Part shown: piece after piece, positions 44,861 through 52,068 of the stretch
Layout of the letters: the number at the start of each line of letters is the position of its first letter
Numbering within the stretch: the stretch's first letter is position 1
Program-made: the position numbers and the translations under genes
Notes under the pieces: generated by a model
The model's database searches: none
Seen by the model: only the letters and a program-made list of their open reading frames with translations
Told to the model about the DNA's origin: nothing
Assembly (NCBI GenBank): GCA_040766745.1
Contig: JAXGPX010000009.1
Location: forward strand, 1 to 64,000
Length of the DNA stretch: 64,000 nucleotides
Direction: 5' to 3'
Source: JAXGPX01 sp040766745
Lineage (GTDB): Bacteria; Bacillota; Sulfobacillia; Fermentithermobacillales; Fermentithermobacillaceae

Positions 44861-44968
44861 TGCATAGAACAAGTTAACATAATCGCATGGTTTCGCATAA
44901 ATTATCGAACGAGATGAGAAAGTGATCATCGGTTGCTTGGCCATTTTGGGGAGGTAGGAGGAAATTCA

Positions 44969-45841
44969 ATGAAACCTAAGCCTTGGAGTGGGAAACACAT
45001 GTGGATATGGATGTTGAATCAGACGGCCCCCCCGGACCAAATCTTACGGAGGTCAGAAAATATGGGGCTTTCAGGCCTCTTAGTAAAAGCCTGGGATGGA
45101 GGATCATCCGGGCTATTTCTTGAGCAATTGCTGCAGATCGTTAAGCCTGCTCATGATGCCGGCCTTTTTGTTGGTGCATGGGGCTACAGTTACGGCAATA
45201 ACATTGCCGGTGAGGTAAAGGCAATGGAGAAGGCATTTCAAGCAGGAGCCGATTGGCTCGCTATCGATGCCGAAGACGAGTACGAGACACGTGAAGGAAA
45301 GAACAAGGCTCTCAAGTTGGGAATCGAAGTCACCCGCACCTTCGGTCCCGAGGCCGCCCTTGGGTATACAACATTTGCGCTTCCACAGTATCATGAAACT
45401 TTCCCTTATCAGGAGTTCTCATCCTTTTGCTCTGTATGTCTGCCCCAAGTCTATTGGGGCCTAGTAGGAATGACACCAGAAGAAGCCCTTGCCATGTCAC
45501 TCAGGGGGCTTGAAGAGTTCAAACTGCCAGTTGCCCCAGTAGGGCAAAGTTACGGAGAAGTTACCTCAGATGAAATAATCCGGTTCTCCCAGCTTGCCAT
45601 GGCAAATGGCTTGGAAGGAATAAGCTACTACAATTGGCAGCATGCTACTGAGGCTCAACTGAATGCTGTCGGTAGAGGAGCCTATGGAAAAGATAACTTT
45701 GGGATTAGCAGAGGCCCGGCCTCGAAAGACGGAACTTTGGAGGGGCAACGGCACAGTAGGGGAGTATGGAAAAATATATCTTTGCCCTGGCGAGGAATAC
45801 GGGATCGGTTCAAGAAAGACCCTCCCTGCCCTTGCAGCTGA
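44969..45841 (+). CDS. TIM-barrel-like (glycosidase-type) protein, function unknown
   Basis: A 290-residue soluble protein. The alternating pattern resembles a TIM barrel of the kind seen in glycoside-hydrolase-like proteins: MWIWMLNQTAPPDQIL, GLSGLLVKAWDGGSSG, AGLFVGAWGYSYGNN, ADWLAIDAEDEYETREG, ALGYTTFALPQYHETF, VCLPQVYWG, and GLEGISYYNWQHAT. The acidic cluster DAEDEYE at a strand end is a candidate catalytic site. No signal peptide is seen. ATG 44969 follows GTAGGAGGAAATTC. I assign no substrate. Paired REP-like hairpins follow the stop. Confidence 0.65.
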   Translation: MKPKPWSGKHMWIWMLNQTAPPDQILRRSENMGLSGLLVKAWDGGSSGLFLEQLLQIVKPAHDAGLFVGAWGYSYGNNIAGEVKAMEKAFQAGADWLAIDAEDEYETREGKNKALKLGIEVTRTFGPEAALGYTTFALPQYHETFPYQEFSSFCSVCLPQVYWGLVGMTPEEALAMSLRGLEEFKLPVAPVGQSYGEVTSDEIIRFSQLAMANGLEGISYYNWQHATEAQLNAVGRGAYGKDNFGISRGPASKDGTLEGQRHSRGVWKNISLPWRGIRDRFKKDPPCPCS

Positions 45842-45857
45842 AACCCGGGGAAACACG

Positions 45858-45939
45858 GTGAAACACGGGGACGGTTCTAGCGTTTCACCTAGTTGGAACT
45901 GAAATTCAGTGAAACGTCGGGACGGTTCTAGCGTTTCAC
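45858..45939. repeat. REP-like hairpin pair A/B
   Basis: Two copies at 45858-45888 and 45909-45939 of a 31-base element: arms GTGAAAC and GTTTCAC around a conserved CGGGGACGGTTCTAGC-type centre. They lie just after the stop of the TIM-barrel gene. Related pairs occur at 48896-48971 and 54628-54692. Confidence 0.9.
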
Positions 45940-46038
45940 AAAGATTGAAACGCTAACCTTGGCCAATAGGCGCTTAGTCCCGGCAGAGGACGCAGTCTTT
46001 CCCATGGGGTTTGAAAGGCTAACCAGGTCAGCAAGTGC

Positions 46039-47472
46039 TTGCTGGCCGGTGTCAAGGTTGTGATTATCTCGACACGTACTAGGATTCTTTCGGGCGTCCG
46101 TGAATGGTCAGTGTATTTTGGCATAGTGGCTCGAATTTTTCCCCATGTAGGCCGAGAACTTGACTTTTGGAGGCGGCAAGCCGCCAGAATACCCGATTCT
46201 GATCTGGCCCAACAAGCCGCCGCCAGTATAGAGAAAAAAAGTTTTCACTGCATGGGCGGTTCTGTTTTTGCCTTGCTGAACCCATCCAAAACTAAGGCCC
46301 TGGTCAAGGCGATTGTGGCCATACAGACTATCAGCGACTACCTGGATAATCTTTGCGACAGAGTGGAACTTGACAGGGGCGGTGCCTTTGCCACAGACAA
46401 TGCCGCCCGGAATTTCTCTGCCTTCATGAGGCTTCACGAGGCAATGCTATGTGCAGTGGATCCCTTGCGCCCAACTTGTGATTATTACAGCCTGTATCCT
46501 ATGGGAAATGACGGAGGGTATCTTGACGCCCTGGTCAGTTCATCAAGAGAAGTCATCAGTTCCATTGATGATTACCGGTACGTAAAGCCACTGGTTGTGA
46601 TGTTTGCCGGCATGTATTCACAACTCCAGTCTATTAAGCACCTGCCTCATCATGTCCGCGATAAGTGGATGGAGGCGTGGTTCTTTCAGTACTCAGGGTG
46701 CTCAGGAACCGGAATCAGTGAGCCTGTGGGCCTTCCCCTTCAAGAAGCGTTCTGCCCTTGGCCTGAACCTGGTCCGTACTCATGGGCCGATTTTGGCCAG
46801 GATACTAACACAGCATCGGGACAACCTGAACATTTGAGGCGTATCTACCTTCCCGGCCAACTGGGCAACAAGATTCGAAAACTGAAGTGGTGGGAATTTG
46901 GGGCCGCTACAGGCTCTACCCTGGGGATTTTCAGCCTCATTGCATATTCGTCACTTGGGATCTTTGGGGCATCAGGCCCGGAAGGGGTTATACCCGCCCG
47001 TGGCCGCCTTATTCACCCTCCACAAGCCGCCACCTTGGATTGCAGACGGGCAAAGCATTCAGCGTCATCTATTGCTGATCCAACACAGGCCCACTCTCTG
47101 GCACTTACCATCGCGGAGGCTTATTTCCCGGCTATTTGTGGCCTCCATATTCTCCTAGATTACTTCATCGATCAGGACGAAGACAAGAAGTTCGGAGACC
47201 TCAATTTTGTCAGCTACTACAAATCAGCAAAGACAGCAGCCGAGGCTCTGAAGCGGTTCATCAACCAGGCTCTTGAGGAAGCAAGCAATCTTCCTGAACC
47301 GTGGTTTCACAAAGCCGTGGTAAAAGGACTTCTGGCTATGTACCTTTCAGACAGCAAAATCAGTGCATGTGGGCTTTCGTCTTCAGCAATGGAATTTACC
47401 AGGTGCGGAGGCGGGAATACTGAGATTCTGCAGGCAGTTTGCAGGCTTGTAAGAAAGACTTTGGGATTTTGA
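46039..47472 (+). CDS. ytpB: YtpB-like terpene synthase (DUF2600, tetraprenyl-beta-curcumene synthase family)
   Basis: A protein of up to 477 residues in the DUF2600 family, whose characterised member YtpB cyclises C35 polyprenyl diphosphate. Family features are RELDFWRRQAARIPD, ASIEKKSFHCMGGSVFALL, the acidic motif DYLDNLCDR (residues 100-108), KWWEFGAATGSTLGIF and DYFIDQDEDKKFGDLNFVSYY near the end. The gene directly downstream is a polyprenyl synthetase, which would supply the substrate. The start is uncertain: TTG 46039 and GTG 46060 or 46126 are all in frame and none has a strong ribosome site. The product identity is inferred from the family. Confidence 0.88.
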   Translation: MLAGVKVVIISTRTRILSGVREWSVYFGIVARIFPHVGRELDFWRRQAARIPDSDLAQQAAASIEKKSFHCMGGSVFALLNPSKTKALVKAIVAIQTISDYLDNLCDRVELDRGGAFATDNAARNFSAFMRLHEAMLCAVDPLRPTCDYYSLYPMGNDGGYLDALVSSSREVISSIDDYRYVKPLVVMFAGMYSQLQSIKHLPHHVRDKWMEAWFFQYSGCSGTGISEPVGLPLQEAFCPWPEPGPYSWADFGQDTNTASGQPEHLRRIYLPGQLGNKIRKLKWWEFGAATGSTLGIFSLIAYSSLGIFGASGPEGVIPARGRLIHPPQAATLDCRRAKHSASSIADPTQAHSLALTIAEAYFPAICGLHILLDYFIDQDEDKKFGDLNFVSYYKSAKTAAEALKRFINQALEEASNLPEPWFHKAVVKGLLAMYLSDSKISACGLSSSAMEFTRCGGGNTEILQAVCRLVRKTLGF

Positions 47473-47527
47473 GCCTGGCTTGTTTGGCTCGTGAAATGTT
47501 TGATTAACTCAAAGCGAGGCGTCGCTA

Positions 47528-48889
47528 TTGGACAACTGGACAGGTAGAATTGACAAAGTGATCTGGAGTTCCCTTAAGCAAATGGCAGAGCAGCCTTTGC
47601 CCGAAATCTCCATGGGTGTGGGCGATCAAGGCTTAGAATGGGTAGGTACACACGGCGGAGCTTCAAGCAGGGTTTCAGGCAGAGCTTCGAGCAGGGTTTC
47701 AGGCAGAGCTTCGAGCGGACTGTCAGGCGGAGCTTCGGGCGGCGCTATGGAAGAGATCTCTGGCACCCTGGGTGTTGAAGACCTTGCGGAAAAGGTGGTT
47801 GAGACGGACGGGGCCATTGAAGGCCTGGTGTCAGCTCAACTCCCGGTTCACGGCACGACAGGCCAAGGAGATATCTCCGATAGGCAGGCGCCATATTTGA
47901 ACATGGTACAGGAAAAACTTGGCCAGACCTTAAGGTATTCAGGCCCTTTGGAACCTATTCTTGCTCATCTTATGTCAACCACAGGCAAACTTCTCAGGCC
48001 AAGACTTGTAATCTCTAGTGCCTCTGCTTTTGCTGACCTAGATACAGCCAACGAGTCTCGATACAGCCTCTACGTCAGCCCAAGCCATGACAGGCTGATT
48101 TCAATGATTACAGATATTGCTGCCGCTTTTGAAATGGTCCACATTGCGTCTTTGGTTCATGACGACATTATTGACGGATCATCTGAAAGGCGGGGCCTGC
48201 CTGTTATCCACGACATTTGGGGAATTCACTCAGCCATTCTAACAGGCGATTACCTCTTCTCAAGAGCCAACAATACTGCCCTCCTTTATGCCCACATTGG
48301 AATCGCCGGGCTGCTAAATGACGCTGTTGAGTTAATGTGCAGGGGGGAAGTCGCTCAAGATAACAGGCTCTACGATTCTACCGTCACACCCTCTGATTAT
48401 TTCTACCAAATTGGCAGGAAAACTGCTGCACTTATTGCCGCCGCGTGCAAGGCCGGAGCTATGGCAGCCGGGGCGCCTCCTGATACTCAGAGCCAGCTCT
48501 GGCAGTTTGGAATCAGGCTCGGAACTGCCTTTCAAATTGTAGATGATATCTTGGACCTCGTTTCCGACGAGGAGGCCCTTGGAAAGCCAGTGTTCAATGA
48601 TCTCAAGCGCGGCACCATGACACTCCCCCTGATATATGCAATGGAGACAGAGATACGGTCAGACATAATTGACTGCTTTGGCAACAGGACAGTCCCAACG
48701 AGCAACATACCTACGATTCGCGAGAAACTGGTTTCTGCCGGTTGTATCGAGAAAGCAGCCGGAGCAGCAACTACCCTGCTCGAATCAGCCAGGCAAAACC
48801 TCCTTGCGCTGCCTCCTTCATTGGGGCGGGATCAACTTTGGCAGATGTCGGTGCAGCTCGGAGAAAAAGCGGTTTCAGCCACCACCTGA
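47528..48889 (+). CDS. All-trans polyprenyl diphosphate synthase with repetitive N-terminus
   Basis: A 453-residue prenyl chain elongase. The first aspartate-rich motif is HDDIIDGSSERRG (DDIID at 212-216) and the second DDILDLVSDE (342-346); GKLLRPRLVISSA and NDLKRGTMTLPLIYA are also typical. The family is about 320 residues, so roughly 120 extra residues precede the core, including a Ser/Gly/Arg repeat (residues 43-72) encoded by a 24-bp tandem repeat. It begins 55 bases after the terpene synthase stop, and likely makes its C35-type substrate or the quinone side chain. Chain length cannot be read safely by eye. Confidence 0.9.
   Translation: MDNWTGRIDKVIWSSLKQMAEQPLPEISMGVGDQGLEWVGTHGGASSRVSGRASSRVSGRASSGLSGGASGGAMEEISGTLGVEDLAEKVVETDGAIEGLVSAQLPVHGTTGQGDISDRQAPYLNMVQEKLGQTLRYSGPLEPILAHLMSTTGKLLRPRLVISSASAFADLDTANESRYSLYVSPSHDRLISMITDIAAAFEMVHIASLVHDDIIDGSSERRGLPVIHDIWGIHSAILTGDYLFSRANNTALLYAHIGIAGLLNDAVELMCRGEVAQDNRLYDSTVTPSDYFYQIGRKTAALIAAACKAGAMAAGAPPDTQSQLWQFGIRLGTAFQIVDDILDLVSDEEALGKPVFNDLKRGTMTLPLIYAMETEIRSDIIDCFGNRTVPTSNIPTIREKLVSAGCIEKAAGAATTLLESARQNLLALPPSLGRDQLWQMSVQLGEKAVSATT
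47659..47744 (+). repeat. 24-bp in-frame tandem repeat in polyprenyl synthase gene
   Basis: Units start at 47659, 47683, 47707 and, partially, 47731 (AGCTTCGAGCAGGGTTTCAG...). The 24-base period keeps the frame and encodes an eight-residue ASSRVSGR-type repeat. It lies outside the catalytic core. Confidence 0.9.
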
Positions 48890-48895
48890 AACGCC

Positions 48896-48971
48896 GTGAA
48901 ACACGGGGACGGTTCTAGCGTTCCACGACACACTGCGCGCGTGAAACACGGGGACGGTTCTAGCGTTCCAT
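48896..48971. repeat. REP-like hairpin pair C/D
   Basis: Copies at 48896-48926 and 48941-48971 share the CACGGGGACGGTTCTAGCG centre. Here the left arm is GTGAAAC but the right arm is GTTCCAC or GTTCCAT, so pairing is imperfect. They follow the polyprenyl synthase stop by 6 bases. The rest of the gap to 49366 has loose ATATGGCxC repeats (about 49000-49085) and no gene. Confidence 0.88.
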
Positions 48972-49366
48972 TTCGGACCCACTGACACACGGCATACTGA
49001 TATATGGCACACTACATGCCATGCTCTAACATATGGCGCTTCGATATAGGCATCCTGACATAAGCTCCACCTTGATACATGGCCGGCTAACACCGCGTTC
49101 TGAGAAACGGAAATACTAAGACAGCCGCAAAATTGCACTTTCCAGCCGCGGCAAAAATCTCGCTACAACACCAGATGCAGCTCAAGCTTTCGGCAAATGG
49201 CAGGTATCCCAGTCCCCAGGTCGAATATGAATTTTGAGTCCCTAAATATTTCTGCTCCGGTGAAACGAACCGGCCGAAAAGGCTTTCATGGTGCGCCGTA
49301 TGGAGTACCTGAACAAACGGGACTCACAAATATTGAAGTCAACTGAGTAATCCTGGGGGGATAGCT

Positions 49367-51226
49367 ATGGACCTTTCACAAGCAAAGTTCGACCATTACT
49401 ACTGCTACTCCGAGATGGAAAACTTCCTGAAATCCCTGGCCGAAGAGTATCCAGGCATTGCAAGACTGGAATCAGCAGGCAAAAGCGGTGAAGGCCGCGA
49501 TATTTGGGTTATGATCCTTTCTGACAGGAGCAGCGGGGAGCCGGACAAAAAACCTGCTATCTATATAGACGGAAATTTCCACGCAGGCGAAGTAACCGGT
49601 TCGATGATAAATTTATACGCCATCAAGCATATACTTGACAACTACGGCAAAGAAGGCCGCATTACGAGACTCCTTCAAAGGTATACTTTGTACGTAATAC
49701 CCAGAGTGTCGCCTGACGGTGCCGAGGTGTACCTTAAAACGCCTGAAACACTGAGGTCAGTTCCCAGGCCATATCCTTTCCCGAACCCTGATGAGCAGGA
49801 AGGTCTGTACCCGGCTGACATTGACGGTGATGGGCACATTCTCATGATGCGGGTGAAGGACGATACAGGTGAATGGAAGGTGTCTCCCAAAGATCCCCGG
49901 GCAATGGTGCGGCGGGCGCCTGATGAGGACGAGGGCACATTTTACAGGGTCTACACAGAAGGGTTCCTGCGGGAACACCAAGGAGGTGGAATCAAGGGCG
50001 CTCCCCCAAAATGGGGCCTTGATTTCAACCGTAACTTTCCTTTTGGATGGGTCCCTGAAGTGCAGCAATCGGGTGCAGGCGAGTTTCCCTTATCCGAATC
50101 TGAGACCAGGGCTGTTGCAGAGTTTATTGTAAACCATCCTAATATTTCCCTTGCCCTTACATATCACACTACAGGCGGGGTAATCTTGCGGGTCCCCGGT
50201 GCCCATTCTCACACAAAGAGCCCGCGCCAGGACATTCAGGCTATGATAGCCATAGGCGAAATGGGCGCCGAGGAAACAGGATACCCGTGTGTTCCCTGCT
50301 ACGAGGAATTTTACGGCGGCGGAGATGACTTTAGCAAAGGAGCATTTGACGACTGGTTGTTTGATCACCGCGGCATTTTGGCATACACCGTTGAAACCTG
50401 GAACCTGGCACAGCGGGCAGGGATACACCAGTTTCCGCGCAAGGAGAAGTCGCCTAAGGAACAAGAGGAAGATTACTTGAAGATGCTTTCCTGGAATGAC
50501 CGGGAATTGGCCGGCAAGGGGTTTGAGAACTGGCGGCCGTTTAACCATCCTCAACTGGGCGAGGTTGAGATCGGCGGGTGGTACTCTAAATATGTGGTGC
50601 AAAACGCCCCTCCTATGTTCCTCGAGGCCGAGTGCTACAAGAACTCTATGTTTATATTGAGGGCAGCTGCGGCTCTTCCAAGGCTTGACATTGGCAATGT
50701 TGAGTACCGGCCTCTGAGAGATGGAGTGTATGAAGTCAGTGCTTTGGTGAAGAACATAGGTTTCTTGCCGACTTTCGGGAGTTACCGGTCGAAGCAGTTG
50801 GAGAACGTGCCGCTCCTTGTCGCGGGATTGAGCAGTGTGGGCGAGGAGGCCGGCGAGGTGACTGGGAGGGTGGAAGAAGCAGAAGAAGTCTCCGCTAACG
50901 GGCACGGTTTAGACGAAGCGGCCGAGTTAGCGGGAAATGACCTCTGTGATGAAACAGATGCTGAGGTGTCGGGAAATGTTTCCCGCGATGCAAATGCGAT
51001 TGGTGTCGTCGAAGTAGTCGGTAAGGCCAAGAAGGAAATTGGCCACCTGGACGGAAGATCCGGTTCAACGTCGGCTTTTTCGCTGTGGTCGTCACGATCT
51101 ACCGGGGCAAGTAGGGTCACCAAGGTTAGCTGGGTAGTAAAGGCGAAGCAGGGGTCTGAGATTGCTATCACGGTCAAGGGTCAGCGAGCCGGGTGTGTCA
51201 CGGAAGTGGTTAAACTGGAGCAGTAA
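49367..51226 (+). CDS. M14 family zinc carboxypeptidase
   Basis: A 619-residue metallocarboxypeptidase-type protein. Zinc ligands are HAGE (H72, E75) and the His in LTYHTTGG; DFNRNFPFGW carries the substrate-binding Asn-Arg, and YTVETWN the catalytic Glu. The peptidase domain takes roughly residues 1-390. A beta-rich tail (VYEVSALVKNIGFLPT ... KVSWVVKAKQGSEIAITVKG) follows, and it is interrupted by an acidic low-complexity insertion of about 90 residues (GEEAGEVTGRVEEAEEV onward). I see no signal peptide. ATG 49367 follows GGGGGGATAG. Confidence 0.9.
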   Translation: MDLSQAKFDHYYCYSEMENFLKSLAEEYPGIARLESAGKSGEGRDIWVMILSDRSSGEPDKKPAIYIDGNFHAGEVTGSMINLYAIKHILDNYGKEGRITRLLQRYTLYVIPRVSPDGAEVYLKTPETLRSVPRPYPFPNPDEQEGLYPADIDGDGHILMMRVKDDTGEWKVSPKDPRAMVRRAPDEDEGTFYRVYTEGFLREHQGGGIKGAPPKWGLDFNRNFPFGWVPEVQQSGAGEFPLSESETRAVAEFIVNHPNISLALTYHTTGGVILRVPGAHSHTKSPRQDIQAMIAIGEMGAEETGYPCVPCYEEFYGGGDDFSKGAFDDWLFDHRGILAYTVETWNLAQRAGIHQFPRKEKSPKEQEEDYLKMLSWNDRELAGKGFENWRPFNHPQLGEVEIGGWYSKYVVQNAPPMFLEAECYKNSMFILRAAAALPRLDIGNVEYRPLRDGVYEVSALVKNIGFLPTFGSYRSKQLENVPLLVAGLSSVGEEAGEVTGRVEEAEEVSANGHGLDEAAELAGNDLCDETDAEVSGNVSRDANAIGVVEVVGKAKKEIGHLDGRSGSTSAFSLWSSRSTGASRVTKVSWVVKAKQGSEIAITVKGQRAGCVTEVVKLEQ

Positions 51227-51476
51227 GGGTCTTGAAATACCACATGGAAACGGCGTAGTAAGGTGAACTTCGCGGAGTGAACAAGTCAGCCTGATGCGCC
51301 GTTTTCCAGGATTGCAGACTTGAAGGTTTCCGGATTGCTGATTGGCTTGTCTGCAGAGCCATTCTGGCGGTTTTAGGGGCTTCCGGGTTGCTGACTGGTT
51401 CGACCTGCATGGCCATTTTGGTAGATTCACGGATTTTGAGCAATTGGATGGCCTGTAACAAACGGCCACGGCCGCA

Positions 51477-51505
51477 TTGACTTATTTTGGTGCATACCAT
51501 ATAAT
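51477..51505 (+). promoter_or_regulatory. Sigma-A promoter of leuS
   Basis: -35 TTGACT at 51477-51482 and -10 TATAAT at 51500-51505, with 17 bases between them. Transcription would start near 51512, giving a leader of about 560 bases that contains the T-box. Upstream, an imperfect inverted repeat (TGGAAACGGCG near 51244, CGCCGTTTTCC near 51297) may end the peptidase transcript. Confidence 0.9.
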
Positions 51506-51511
51506 GCGAAC

Positions 51512-51953
51512 AACAAAGACTAGAGTAGGCGTACTGGAACAGCGTTTTTGCAGTAGCGTTTTAGACAGAGAACGCATAAGATCCATTCCAGTATTTTGAA
51601 GTACCTAGATAATATTATCGGTACAGGCTGTGAAGGGAAGCAGTAGGAATTTAACCAGGTAAAGAGAGCCGGGAGAAGGTGCGAGCCCGGTACCGTGAGA
51701 AATTCCGAACTCGTCCTGGAGCTTGTGTTGCGAACGGCACTCAGCCGAGTAGCAGCACACGAACGGCACGCGTTAAGTGCTTAGAGTGCGGCCCAGCAAT
51801 AATGCGACTGGTTCGCAGAGACTGCCGAAACGTCGGCGCCTTACAGGCAAGATTCAAACTCTGCGAAGAAATGCATGTGCCAGGCCGAACCAGGGTGGTA
51901 CCACGAATTGAGCGAAACTGAGCCCTCGTCCCTAGGATGAGGGCTTTGTGTTT
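51512..51953 (+). promoter_or_regulatory. Leucine T-box leader with intrinsic terminator
   Basis: A T-box riboswitch senses uncharged tRNA. The specifier-loop-like GAACTC holds CTC at 51710-51712, a leucine codon that fits the downstream gene. The T-box sequence AGGGTGGTACCACGAA lies at 51892-51907. The terminator stem is AGCCCTCGTC at 51921-51930 with GATGAGGGCT at 51936-51945 (one G-U), followed by TTGTGTTTGT. Uncharged tRNA-Leu should stabilise the antiterminator and allow leuS expression. The region between specifier and T-box is longer than in compact T-boxes. Confidence 0.93.
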
Positions 51954-51956
51954 GTC

Positions 51957-52026
51957 AGAGACTTATGTTTAGAGACTTACGCTTAGGGACTTATGCTAAG
52001 GGACTTACGCTTAGCGACTTACGCTT
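51957..52026 (+). repeat. Five 14-bp tandem units between T-box terminator and leuS
   Basis: Units start at 51957, 51971, 51985, 51999 and 52013 with consensus AGGGACTTACGCTT. They lie after the terminator and before the leuS start, so they are only in the read-through transcript. Confidence 0.9.
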
Positions 52027-52068
52027 AGGAGCCCTATAGACACTAATCACAAACTGGGGGTAACTAGA

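Noticed and set aside
44593..44898. Open minus-strand frame over the 40-bp repeats
   Set aside because: It is a by-product of the repeat: Cys-rich repeated residues, no ribosome site and no family resemblance.
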